Source of the DNA: Microbacteriaceae bacterium
GTDB taxonomy: Bacteria > Actinomycetota > Actinomycetes > Actinomycetales > Microbacteriaceae
Direction of reading: 5' to 3'
Assembly (NCBI GenBank): GCA_014377425.1
Contig: JACMPQ010000038.1
Span: forward strand, 1-36,147
DNA: 36,147 nucleotides
Shown piece after piece: positions 16,187 through 24,095 of the stretch (positions are counted from its first letter, which is position 1; each line of letters begins with the position of its first letter). Position numbers and translations under genes: made by a program. Under the pieces are notes generated by a model that was not told the origin of the DNA, did no database searches, and worked only from the letters and a program-made list of their open reading frames with translations.

Positions 16187-16960
16187 GTGAAGATTGCGCG
16201 TTTTAGCATCGCCGGTGGCGACCCCCGATTCGGAATTGTGGATGACGACGAGCTCGTCGTGCTCACCGGAGACCCCATGTTCGGCGGCTACGACACCACC
16301 GGCGAGCGCGTTGCCCTGTCGACGGTGAAGCTTCTGGCACCGGTCATCCCGCGCTCGAAAGTGATTTGTGTGGGGCTGAACTACGCCGAGCACAAGGCCG
16401 AGATGGGTGACATGGGGGCCAAATCAACCACCCCGTTGATTTTTTTGAAGCCGAACACGGCCATTGTCGGTCCCGGCGATGACATCGTAATTCCTCCGGT
16501 GGAGGGCCGCATCGTGCACGAGGGCGAACTCGTGATCGTGATCGGCAAAATCGGCAAGCAGATTAAGGCCGAGAACTACGCCGACTACATTTTCGGCTAC
16601 ACGGTGGGTAATGACGTGTCGGCGCGCGACCTGATGTTCGCCGATGGGCAATGGGCCCGGGCTAAGGGCTATGACACCTTCGCGCCGATCGGCCCGTGGA
16701 TCGAAACCGAGATCGACGCCCAGAACCTCAAAATTGAGACCTTCGTTGATGGTGAGCCCCGCCGACACGGCAACACCGCCGACATGATTCACAAGATTCC
16801 GGAAATTATCGCGTTCGCCTCCGACGTGTTTACGCTGCTGCCGGGCGACATCATCATGACCGGCACCCCCGCGGGCCTCGGCGGATTCGTCGATGGCCAG
16901 ACCATCGAGATTCGCATTGAGGGCATCGGCACGCTCAGTAACCCGGCACGAAACCGTTAG
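16187..16960 (+). CDS. Fumarylacetoacetate hydrolase-family protein
   Basis: 257 residues. Family members hydrolyse C-C bonds in acylpyruvates or decarboxylate oxaloacetate; the exact substrate is not readable. The N-terminal cap (KIARFSIAGGDPRFGIV) is followed by the catalytic domain from VICVGLNYAEHKAEM. The metal site is in IVHEGELVIVIGK (two Glu) and VGNDVSARD (Asp). TFAPIGPWI, GEPRRHGNTADM and ITGTPAGLG-type MTGTPAGLGGF are the other signatures. The start is the GTG 7 nt after a -10 box. In many actinobacteria a FAH gene sits just upstream of gltX, as here with one gene between. Confidence 0.9.
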   Translation: MKIARFSIAGGDPRFGIVDDDELVVLTGDPMFGGYDTTGERVALSTVKLLAPVIPRSKVICVGLNYAEHKAEMGDMGAKSTTPLIFLKPNTAIVGPGDDIVIPPVEGRIVHEGELVIVIGKIGKQIKAENYADYIFGYTVGNDVSARDLMFADGQWARAKGYDTFAPIGPWIETEIDAQNLKIETFVDGEPRRHGNTADMIHKIPEIIAFASDVFTLLPGDIIMTGTPAGLGGFVDGQTIEIRIEGIGTLSNPARNR

Positions 16961-17014
16961 GCGGTAATCCTTATTCGTCGGCGCGCACCCGGCGTTGCAA
17001 TCGCTCTGCTTGCT

Positions 17015-18046
17015 GTGGCGGCGGCATGGGGGATTCACATGCTCGTTTCGGCCGTCCCGCTGCTCACCGCCGCGGTCGTGTTGGGCATCATCGTGGGGCA
17101 GCTGCCGATTCTGCGCGGCGCGCTCGACGGTACGCTCCGAGGCGGATTGCAGTTGTCCTCGAAATCGCTCATGCGTGCCGGAATCGTGCTGCTCGGGCTC
17201 AAACTCAGCCTGAGCGATGTTGCCGACCTCGGGTGGGTGGCGATCGTCTCGATCGTCGGTCTCGTTGTCGTCACCTTCTTCGGCACCTGGGGTTTCGGCC
17301 AATTGCTGCGACTCCCGGGCCGCCAATCGTTGCTGCTTGCCGCGGGATTCTCGATCTGTGGGGCATCCGCGGTCGGTGCGATGAGTGCCGCGACCCGGAG
17401 CAAAGACGAAGAACAGGCCACCCCGGTGGCCCTCGTCACCCTCTGCGGCACCCTGGCGATTGCGGTACTCCCGGCACTGCGCCTGCCGCTCGGGTTGAAC
17501 TCCATCGAGTTCGGGCGCTGGGTGGGTGCGAGCGTGCATGACGTGGGCCAAGTGGTTGCGACGGCGCAAACTGCCGGGTCCGCGGCACTGGCGGTGGCCG
17601 TGGTGGTCAAACTCACCCGGGTCCTAATGTTGGCGCCCATGGTGTCAACGGCGGCGGTCATCCTGCGGCGCAGTGAATGGCGAGCGGCGCGGGCGGAGTC
17701 GCAGCGCGCGGGCGATGCGGCGGCGGATGCGGCGACCGAACTGGCTGCGGCGGCTGAACAGGCCAGCGCCAACTCCGTCCCCGCTGCCAAAAAGATTCCG
17801 ATCGTGCCGCTGTTCATCATTGGTTTCATCGCGGCGGTGCTGATCAACTCCTTCCTGCGCCCGCCACTGGTTGCGTTGCAGGTCGCCGATCTGGCCCAAA
17901 CGATCGTGCTCGCAGCCGCCCTGTTCGCTCTGGGTACCTCGGTGCGCATTCGCTCTTTGCTCACCACCGGTTGGCGAGCGCTCGTGGTTGGGCTCGCCTC
18001 CTGGCTATTGGTGGCCGTGCTGGGGTTGCTGCTGATCCAGCTCTAG
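17015..18046 (+). CDS. YeiH/UPF0324-family membrane protein (putative sulfate exporter)
   Basis: 343 residues from the first in-frame GTG, with about ten hydrophobic segments. The family motifs PLLTAAVVLGIIVGQLP, RAGIVLLGLKLSLSDV, FSICGASAVGAMSAATRSK and VGASVHDVGQVVATA are clear. A cytoplasmic Ala-rich loop (about residues 215-260) precedes the last helices. The start is doubtful. The frame stays open upstream to the FAH stop at 16958-16960, and those codons read like the family's first helix, yet contain no ATG, GTG or TTG. ATG at 17039 has a better ribosome-binding site (GGGGGA) but would truncate the first helix. Transport of a sulfur compound is only a family-level suggestion. Confidence 0.85.
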   Translation: MAAAWGIHMLVSAVPLLTAAVVLGIIVGQLPILRGALDGTLRGGLQLSSKSLMRAGIVLLGLKLSLSDVADLGWVAIVSIVGLVVVTFFGTWGFGQLLRLPGRQSLLLAAGFSICGASAVGAMSAATRSKDEEQATPVALVTLCGTLAIAVLPALRLPLGLNSIEFGRWVGASVHDVGQVVATAQTAGSAALAVAVVVKLTRVLMLAPMVSTAAVILRRSEWRAARAESQRAGDAAADAATELAAAAEQASANSVPAAKKIPIVPLFIIGFIAAVLINSFLRPPLVALQVADLAQTIVLAAALFALGTSVRIRSLLTTGWRALVVGLASWLLVAVLGLLLIQL

Positions 18047-18085
18047 CCCCGCTTCCGGAGCTTCGAGTCCCCAGCGCCGCGCCGG

Positions 18086-18091
18086 TAGAAT
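18086..18091 (+). promoter_or_regulatory. Leaderless -10 box of gltX
   Basis: TAGAAT with the ATG 9 nt downstream. Transcription would start within about 3 nt of the start codon. This supports the ATG at 18101 over the in-frame GTG at 18092. Confidence 0.6.
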
Positions 18092-18100
18092 GTGGCATAT

Positions 18101-19576
18101 ATGTCTGCCATATTCTCCACTGCAACCGGTTCCGATGTTCGCGTGCGCTTCTGCCCCTCGCCCACCGGAACGCCGCACGTCGGCCTGATTCGCACCGCCC
18201 TATTCAACTGGGCCTATGCCCGGCACACCGGCGGCAAACTGATCTTCCGCATTGAGGACACCGACGCTGCGCGCGACAGCGAAGAGAGCTACGGCCAACT
18301 TCTCGATGGCCTGCGCTGGCTCAACCTCGACTGGGATGAGGGTATCGACGTTGGCGGCCCGCACGGCCCGTACCGCCAGTCACTGCGCACCTCGATCTAC
18401 CGCGACATCATCGAACAGTTGGTCGCGAGCGGTCACCTCTACGAGAGCTTCGCCACCGGCGAAGAGATCGAAGCCCGCAATGTGGCGAATGGCCGCGACC
18501 CCAAGCAGGGTTACGACAACTTTGAGCGCGATCTTACGGATGCCGAGCGCGCCGGTTTCCGCGCCGAAGGCCGAGTTCCGGCGCTCCGCCTGCGCGTTCC
18601 CGACACCGAGTTGAGCTTCGACGATCTCGTGCGCGGGGAGATCACCTTCCCGGTCGGCAGCTTCACCGACTTCGTGGTGGTGCGACCGAACGGCGCCCCG
18701 CTCTACACCTTCGTGAATCCGGTCGACGATGCGCTGATGGGTATCACCCACGTGCTTCGCGGCGAAGACCTCCTCTCCTCCACACCGCGCCAGATTGCGC
18801 TGTATCACGCGCTCATCGAGATCGGTGTGGCCAGCGCCATCCCGCGCTTCGGTCACCTGCCGTATGTGATGGGAGAGGGCAACAAGAAGCTCTCCAAGCG
18901 CGACCCGGAGGCCAACCTCTTTCACCACCGCGACCGCGGATTCCTGCCCGAAGGGCTTCTCAACTACCTATCGCTGCTCGGCTGGTCGCTCACCCACGAT
19001 CGCGACGTCTTCTCGATCGACGAGATGGTTGCCGCGTTCGACGTGGTAGATGTGAACCCCAACCCGGCCCGCTTCGACCAAAAGAAGGCGGAGTCGATCA
19101 ACGGCGACCACATCCGTCTGCTGCCAGTCAATGAATTTGCCACCCGGATGCTGCCCTACCTCGGCGACCTCGTGCAGACTGACGCCCAGCGGGGGCTACT
19201 GATTGCCGCGGCGCCCCTTGTGCAGGAACGCATGCAGGTGCTCAGCGAGGCTCCCGCGCTTTTAGCGTTTCTCTTCACCGCGGATGTCGCGATCAGCTAC
19301 GACGCCGACGCGCTGCCGGGTGCCGACGCCCGCCCCACCCTTGAGGCCGCGCATGCAGCTCTCGGAGCGCTCACCGACTGGACCACCGAGTCCACCGAGG
19401 AAGCCCTCCGCGTCGCGCTCATCGACGGCCTCGCCCTCAAGCCGCGGGTGGCGTTTGGCCCGGTGCGCTCCGCGATTTCCGGCCGCCGCATCAGCCCGCC
19501 GCTGTTCGAGTCGATGGAACTTCTCGGCCAGGCATCCACGCTTGCGCGCATCGAGCGACTGCTGGCTCAGCTGTGA
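18101..19576 (+). CDS. gltX: Glutamyl-tRNA synthetase
   Basis: Charges tRNA-Glu with glutamate. 491 residues. Class I signatures are [20 protein letters not shown] (HIGH variant at HVGL) followed by [12 protein letters not shown], and [11 protein letters not shown] (KMSKS variant). The C-terminal helical anticodon-binding domain is complete. Actinobacteria normally lack glutaminyl-tRNA synthetase, so this enzyme is probably non-discriminating and also charges tRNA-Gln (gene at 21705) before GatCAB amidation; that is family knowledge, not visible here. ATG chosen from the -10 spacing. Confidence 0.97.
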   Translation: MSAIFSTATGSDVRVRFCPSPTGTPHVGLIRTALFNWAYARHTGGKLIFRIEDTDAARDSEESYGQLLDGLRWLNLDWDEGIDVGGPHGPYRQSLRTSIYRDIIEQLVASGHLYESFATGEEIEARNVANGRDPKQGYDNFERDLTDAERAGFRAEGRVPALRLRVPDTELSFDDLVRGEITFPVGSFTDFVVVRPNGAPLYTFVNPVDDALMGITHVLRGEDLLSSTPRQIALYHALIEIGVASAIPRFGHLPYVMGEGNKKLSKRDPEANLFHHRDRGFLPEGLLNYLSLLGWSLTHDRDVFSIDEMVAAFDVVDVNPNPARFDQKKAESINGDHIRLLPVNEFATRMLPYLGDLVQTDAQRGLLIAAAPLVQERMQVLSEAPALLAFLFTADVAISYDADALPGADARPTLEAAHAALGALTDWTTESTEEALRVALIDGLALKPRVAFGPVRSAISGRRISPPLFESMELLGQASTLARIERLLAQL

Positions 19577-19601
19577 CGCCGGCTTCCGCCCCGGCGCCCC
19601 G

Positions 19602-20624
19602 ATGACCGCCGAGCTCGCACCCGAAGCAGCTCAGCACCCATTCGTGAAGCAACCGGCCGCGCAGCAATTCGTCGAGCAGCAAATAGTCGGCCAACCAGAG
19701 CTTGAGCAGGTCGAGGTCGTCATCATCGGTGGCGGCCCCGCCGGGCTCAGCGCCGCGCTCAACCTCGTGCGCGCCCGTCGCCACGTTTTGCTAGTTGACG
19801 GCAATCGTCCGCGCAACGCGGCAACGTTCTACTCGCATGGCTTCATCACCCGCGATGGCGTACCGCCACTCGAACTGAGGCGGCTCGCCCGCGAAGAACT
19901 CGATGCCTACCCGAACTACCGCTACCAGCGCACAATGGTCACCGCCATTGAGCGCACCGAAACCGGCTTCACCATCATGCTCAAGGGTCCGGGCATCGGG
20001 CAGAGCGAAATTCATGCCGCCACCATCGTGATCGCTAGCGGTGTCGCCGAGGTCATGCCCGCGTTACCGACACTGCGCGCGTTCTACGGCACCAGCATCC
20101 ACAGTTGCATCGAATGCTCCGGCTGGGACGAGCAAGACAAACCGATCGCAGTCATCGGCGAAACCGACGACCTGGCCGAACGGGCCACGCTGGTCTCGCA
20201 GTTCAGCGACGACATTATTGTGTTCACCAATGGCATCGGCCAGATTAGCGAGCCGGATGCTGCAGCCCTCGCCGCGCGTGGCATCCTCATCGATCATCGA
20301 CCACTGGCCGATGTCGTGGGTGACACCACGGGCCTGACCGGAGTCGTGCTCACCACCGGCGAAATCGTGCCGCGCACCGCCGCCTTCATGCGCCCGCACT
20401 ACCGGTTAATGCAGGAGTACGCGGCGTCCCTCGGCCTCGCGGTCGGCGCCGACGGTTTTCTCGTGGTGGACGCCGACGGCCGCACCTCGGCGCCCGGTGT
20501 GTACGCCGCCGGCGATTCCGCCTCGCCCGGCCCCCGCCAGCTCATCGTTGCCGCCGGTCAGGGCGCCCGGGTGGCCTCGGCGCTCAACCGAGACCTCATC
20601 GGTTTGCCGCAGCAACGCCCCTAA
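19602..20624 (+). CDS. Thioredoxin-reductase-like FAD/NAD(P) oxidoreductase
   Basis: 340 residues. After an unusual 36-residue Gln/Pro-rich N-terminal extension the FAD Rossmann motif VVIIGGGPAGLSAAL begins (about 39-53). A redox CxxC is visible as CIEC (Cys169, Cys172) in HSCIECSGWDE, where relatives commonly have CPYC. GVYAAGDSASPGPRQLIVAAGQGA is the C-terminal FAD motif. The NAD(P) domain (about 180-270) has a degenerate Gly-rich motif, VIGETDDLAE, lacking the usual GxGxxG. The thiol partner is unknown. It follows gltX by 25 nt and may be co-transcribed, although no strong ribosome-binding site was seen before the ATG. The extension derives from a roughly 15-bp repeat at about 19639-19710. 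Confidence 0.88.
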   Translation: MTAELAPEAAQHPFVKQPAAQQFVEQQIVGQPELEQVEVVIIGGGPAGLSAALNLVRARRHVLLVDGNRPRNAATFYSHGFITRDGVPPLELRRLAREELDAYPNYRYQRTMVTAIERTETGFTIMLKGPGIGQSEIHAATIVIASGVAEVMPALPTLRAFYGTSIHSCIECSGWDEQDKPIAVIGETDDLAERATLVSQFSDDIIVFTNGIGQISEPDAAALAARGILIDHRPLADVVGDTTGLTGVVLTTGEIVPRTAAFMRPHYRLMQEYAASLGLAVGADGFLVVDADGRTSAPGVYAAGDSASPGPRQLIVAAGQGARVASALNRDLIGLPQQRP

Positions 20625-20636
20625 GAACGCCACCAG

Positions 20637-21560
20637 CTATTCCGGACGGGCCCGCAAATGCTCCCGGGTAAGGCGATCCATTTCCTCGTCACTGAGTTCG
20701 TCGAGCTGTTTCGCCTCTTTGCGATCGATCTTCGACCAGCGAATAAACAGCAGAATCAGAATCGGAATGTCGGCTACCTCGGCGATGAACCAGAGAAAGT
20801 CGCCGGCCAGATGCTGGTCTTCAAGGGCGCTCGGAAACCACGCTGGCACGATCCCGCCAAAACGCGCAAGGTGATCGAGCACCCCGTCGTTCAGGCGCAT
20901 CAAGATGGCCGGGATTGCGTCAATGATGAGTTCAACAAACACCAGCATGAATTCCACGGTGATGAAGAACGAGGTGCGCTGGGTGGTGTGCTCAATAATC
21001 GGCAGCACCATCAACAGCCCCACGAGAGGCACCGCGAGTGTCAGAATATTTTCGGCCACGGCGCTTTCGCGGAGAGACCCGGCGAGGGGGGTCAGAAATA
21101 CGCAAAACGCGGCGAGCGCGAAGATCGGGGCAAAGATCGCGTTGCCCATGAGACGCACCGGCCACGACGCGAGCACGGCATCCGTAATCCGCAAGGGGGT
21201 TTCCGAGAGGGCGCGGCGAGCGAGGGTGATTGGCTGCCCAATGCCGATCAGCGCCGGAACCGCAAACAGCAGCAGGGCGATACGAGTGGTGAAGGCCCAG
21301 CGCAGCTCGGTGCTGTAAGCGCCGAGAAACCCGAAAGAGATCACGGCAAATGAGCCGAGGCCTGCGGCGTAGAATCCCAGGGTGCGGATGACCGGCCAGG
21401 CCTCGCCGCGTCGAGCTAACGTCGCGACTCCGAGCCCATAGAGAGAGCCGACAACGACGAGAGCCGCAAGGGCGATCGGGTCAATTCGCCAAATCAAGAA
21501 AAAGTCGAGCAGGGAAGGCGTGGCGTCTCGATTCTTTGGGGTGCGCCCTAATTCTCCCAC
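20637..21560 (-). CDS. CtaG-like cytochrome c oxidase assembly membrane protein
   Basis: About 307 residues with seven or so hydrophobic segments. The order of features resembles the caa3-type CtaG family: an N-terminal WRIDPIALAALVVVGSLYGL, an AWPVIRTLGFYAAGLGSFAVI helix pair, PALIGIGQPITLARRAL, and a C-terminal LAGDFLWFIAEVADIPILIL with a charged tail (RWSKIDRKEAKQLDEL). CtaG proteins help insert copper into cytochrome oxidase. The HMxQHM-type histidines expected before the PxLIG loop are not seen (the region reads RWAFTTRIALLLF), so copper binding is doubtful. The start is uncertain: GTG at 21560 is the nearest candidate and lacks a well-spaced ribosome-binding site. Confidence 0.7.
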   Translation of the reverse strand: MGELGRTPKNRDATPSLLDFFLIWRIDPIALAALVVVGSLYGLGVATLARRGEAWPVIRTLGFYAAGLGSFAVISFGFLGAYSTELRWAFTTRIALLLFAVPALIGIGQPITLARRALSETPLRITDAVLASWPVRLMGNAIFAPIFALAAFCVFLTPLAGSLRESAVAENILTLAVPLVGLLMVLPIIEHTTQRTSFFITVEFMLVFVELIIDAIPAILMRLNDGVLDHLARFGGIVPAWFPSALEDQHLAGDFLWFIAEVADIPILILLFIRWSKIDRKEAKQLDELSDEEMDRLTREHLRARPE

Positions 21561-21668
21561 CCCCTGGCTGCCAACCGGATGCCCGTGACCTCCTCGCCGC
21601 AACGCAGCGCCGGAATGGCCGGGCAGCGAAGCAGACCGGCACCGTCGCCGCTCACGCAAACGGTGGGC

Positions 21669-21674
21669 TAGAAT
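21669..21674 (+). promoter_or_regulatory. -10 box of the tRNA-Gln gene
   Basis: TAGAAT 30 nt upstream of the mature tRNA 5' end. No convincing -35 box. Confidence 0.5.
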
Positions 21675-21704
21675 AAGGCACTGGCCCCGCTTCGGCGTAG
21701 CCAA

Positions 21705-21776
21705 TGGGGTGTGGTGTAATTGGCAACACGGAAGATTCTGATTCTTTTGTTCTTGGTTCGAGTCCAGGCACCCCAG
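21705..21776 (+). tRNA. tRNA-Gln (anticodon CUG)
   Basis: A complete cloverleaf of 72 nt. The acceptor stem TGGGGTG pairs with CACCCCA and is followed by discriminator G. The D-arm GTGT/ACAC encloses AATTGGCA. The anticodon stem GAAGA/TCTTT encloses the loop TTCTGAT with anticodon CTG. The T-arm CTTGG/CCAGG encloses TTCGAGT. CCA is not encoded. Confidence 0.95.
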
Positions 21777-21787
21777 CAAAGCAAGCA

Positions 21788-21813
21788 AAAAGCCCCGGTC
21801 TCCCGGGGCTTTT
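21788..21813 (+). terminator. Intrinsic terminator after tRNA-Gln
   Basis: Stem AAAGCCCCGG / CCGGGGCTTT with a TCTC loop, running into a short T-run. It begins 12 nt after the tRNA and may act in both directions. Confidence 0.9.
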
Positions 21814-21855
21814 CTCGTCTAACCTCGCCGTAGTGGGCGCTGGATCAGAGGGACT

Positions 21856-22275
21856 CTAGTAGGCAGCGGCTCCGGCGGTTGCGACTTCCTGGTCTTGCTC
21901 GATCGTTCCGGTAGAGACTCCGATGGCGCCCATGATGCGGCCGTCACGCACCAGCGGAATGCCGCCGGGAAAAACCGCCAATCGGCCGCCGTGGGCTTCG
22001 CTTAGGCCGAAGATGGGCCCTGCGGGACGAGTCACTTCCTGCAGGTCGCCGGTCTCGCACTGGAAGGCGATCGAGGTGTAGGCCTTGTTGATCGCGATCG
22101 TGATGCTGCCGATGTTCGCCCCGTCCATGCGTACATGAGCTTTGAGATTGCCGCCAGCGTCGACGACGGCAATGTCCATCGGCTGTCCAATCTCGGTGGC
22201 TTTCGCAGCGGCGGCATCGATAACGCGCCGCGCCTCGTCGAGGGTGATGGTTTCTAGTACGGTTCCGTCGGTCAT
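21856..22275 (-). CDS. GlcG/HbpS (DUF336)-family protein
   Basis: 139 residues. ATG at 22275 preceded by AAAAGGAC; a longer upstream reading gives a non-family start. The fold signature is visible: LDEARRVIDAAAAKATEIG, VAVVDAGG-type IAVVDAGGNLKAHVRMDGA, AINKAYTSIAF, FPGGIPLVRDGRIMGAIGVSTGT and EQDQEVATAGA. Members are often encoded with catabolic enzymes and permeases, and some (HbpS) bind haem. The biochemical role here is unknown. It lies 143 nt downstream of the amidohydrolase gene on the same strand, separated by a strong hairpin, so it may be a weakly coupled last gene of the LacI-controlled locus. Confidence 0.88.
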   Translation of the reverse strand: MTDGTVLETITLDEARRVIDAAAAKATEIGQPMDIAVVDAGGNLKAHVRMDGANIGSITIAINKAYTSIAFQCETGDLQEVTRPAGPIFGLSEAHGGRLAVFPGGIPLVRDGRIMGAIGVSTGTIEQDQEVATAGAAAY

Positions 22276-22372
22276 GGGGTGTCCTTTTCGCTTGGGATGG
22301 TGCGCGCAGTAAACCACGCGTTGTTCACAGCCGAGCATGCTTCGAACCCCCAAGTAGCTGTGTGCCGGACTT

Positions 22373-22407
22373 CCGCCGCGGCCCCAAAGTTACGGGGTCC
22401 GCGGCGG
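22373..22407 (-). other. Strong GC-rich hairpin between amidohydrolase and GlcG-like genes
   Basis: Arms CCGCCGCGGCCCC (22373-22385) and GGGGTCCGCGGCGG (22394-22407) pair with a single bulged base around an 8-nt loop. There is no U-tract on the minus strand, so it is either a weak terminator or an mRNA-stabilising element that tunes expression of the downstream GlcG-like gene. Confidence 0.6.
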
Positions 22408-22418
22408 GAATTCCTCGC

Positions 22419-24077
22419 CTACAGAGCGCCGGAATACTCCATTCCGCGGTACTGCATGGACCCCGAAACCATCGTCGCGACCACCGGGACATGCGCGAGG
22501 TCATCCGGTGTCACGGCCAGCGGGTCGGCTCCCAGTACGGTGAAGTCCGCCCGGGCGCCCGCAGCGACGATTCCGGCGCGTCCGGTTTCTCCGGCGGCGG
22601 CGGCGGCGTGGCTCGTATAGCCCTCCAGTGCCATGAGGGCCGTCATTGCCTGATCCGGTTGCCGCGGATGGTCGTGCAAATCGCCGACCTCCCGCCGCAA
22701 CTGGGAGGCACCCATAATCCGTCGCGGGTCGGCCGCGGCGATCGGCCAGTCAGAGCCGAGGGCTACGAGGGCTCCGGCGTTGCGTAGATCGCGGGTGGGC
22801 CAGCCGTGCGCGGCGCGTTCGGGGCCCATCCGCACCGACCAGTTGTCGGTTTCATCCGCTCGCGTGTAGTGGGTGCAGTGGGTGGGCTGCATGCTCGCCA
22901 CCACCCCGAGCCCCGCGAATCGACCGATGATTTGGGGGGACGCCGTCTCGATGTGCTCGATGCGATGCTGGGCCCGGCGATCGATTGCGGCCAGGCTGTC
23001 GAGCACGTGGGTCAAGCCCGCATCCCCAATCGCGTGGGTTGCGGTGGGAATACCGTGGTCGTCGAACCAGCGCAATGCCGCCGTGTAGTCGCTCGGGTTC
23101 GGCCAGAAACTTGCCATCGATTGCCCGCGCGAGTCGGGCACGCTCAGCCAGGCCGTGCCGCCATCGATCGTGCCGTCGATGAACATTTTGACGCCGTCGA
23201 CGGCCCAGCGGCGACCGCCAACCCCCTGCAGGGCGAGCAACGCCTCAAGCGTTTCAGTCGTTGCTCCGGGGTTGCACCACGGCGAGAACCGCAGGCGAAG
23301 GGGCAGCTCGCCCAAAGCCTCGATGCTGTTGAGCATGTCGGTTGGTTCGCCGATGAAGTCCATAGCGTGCGCCCCGGTGAGCCCGGTCTCAGACATCGCC
23401 AGCAGATTCTGGCGGAGCCGCTTACCAAATTCCGCGGCGGTGACCACCGGCAGGTGCCGCTGCACCAGCTCCATCGCCGCGAATTCCTCCAAAAGCCCGG
23501 TGGGCACGCCGTCGCGGTCGATGGTCACAACGGAGGCCTGGGTAAACACCTCTCGACCGGTCACCCCGCTCAAGCGCAGCGCCTCGGGGTTGGCCAGAGC
23601 GGAATGCCCGTCGAACAGACGGATAAACAGCGGTAAACCCCCGAGCACGTCGTCGAACAGGTCTCCGCGTGCCGGCTGGTCACCGAACACGTTGAGGTCG
23701 AGCCCCCAAGCGAGCTGCCAATCGCCGCGAGTGAGCCCCGGCGCCGACTCAGCCAGCGCCGCACGGGCATCCGCGATGGTGTGTACCTCGGACAGGTCCA
23801 CGCCCGCGGTCATGTCGGTGCCCATAATCGGATGCGAGTGCCCGTCGGTGAGCCCCGGCGTCAGCACCGCGGGCCCAAAGTCGAGTCGCTCGCGGGCGTT
23901 CCACTCGCTGGCCTCGGCTGCGGTGCCGGTGACCGCGATCATCCCGTCGATAATTCCGATGGCGGTCACCGGCGCGGCACCGGCAACCATGGTGTGAACA
24001 AGCCCGGCGGTGATCACCAGGTCAAGCGTGGCTGAGGTTGTGCCCACAGGGTTTGTGGTGGAAGAAATTGTGCTCAT
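22419..24077 (-). CDS. YtcJ-type metal-dependent amidohydrolase
   Basis: 552 residues, Amidohydrolase family 3. The metal-binding HxH is in LTDGHSHPIMG. Further family motifs are VDGVKMFIDGTIDGGTAWL, IPTATHAIGDAGLTHVLD, RIEHIETA and the catalytic-Asp segment ALGSDWPIAAADP. Such enzymes hydrolyse exocyclic or acyclic amide and N-acyl bonds; the substrate is not predictable. The ATG follows GAGGGAA and lies 18 nt after the NCS1 permease stop. With that permease it forms an operon divergent from a LacI regulator, which suggests that it acts on an imported nucleobase-like or cyclic amide compound. Confidence 0.92.
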   Translation of the reverse strand: MSTISSTTNPVGTTSATLDLVITAGLVHTMVAGAAPVTAIGIIDGMIAVTGTAAEASEWNARERLDFGPAVLTPGLTDGHSHPIMGTDMTAGVDLSEVHTIADARAALAESAPGLTRGDWQLAWGLDLNVFGDQPARGDLFDDVLGGLPLFIRLFDGHSALANPEALRLSGVTGREVFTQASVVTIDRDGVPTGLLEEFAAMELVQRHLPVVTAAEFGKRLRQNLLAMSETGLTGAHAMDFIGEPTDMLNSIEALGELPLRLRFSPWCNPGATTETLEALLALQGVGGRRWAVDGVKMFIDGTIDGGTAWLSVPDSRGQSMASFWPNPSDYTAALRWFDDHGIPTATHAIGDAGLTHVLDSLAAIDRRAQHRIEHIETASPQIIGRFAGLGVVASMQPTHCTHYTRADETDNWSVRMGPERAAHGWPTRDLRNAGALVALGSDWPIAAADPRRIMGASQLRREVGDLHDHPRQPDQAMTALMALEGYTSHAAAAAGETGRAGIVAAGARADFTVLGADPLAVTPDDLAHVPVVATMVSGSMQYRGMEYSGAL

Positions 24078-24095
24078 CGTCGATTCCCTCGCCGC

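Noticed and set aside
21561-21788. Extension of the CtaG-like gene through the tRNA-Gln region
   Set aside because: The extension would be translated antisense to the tRNA and its terminator and is not membrane-protein-like.
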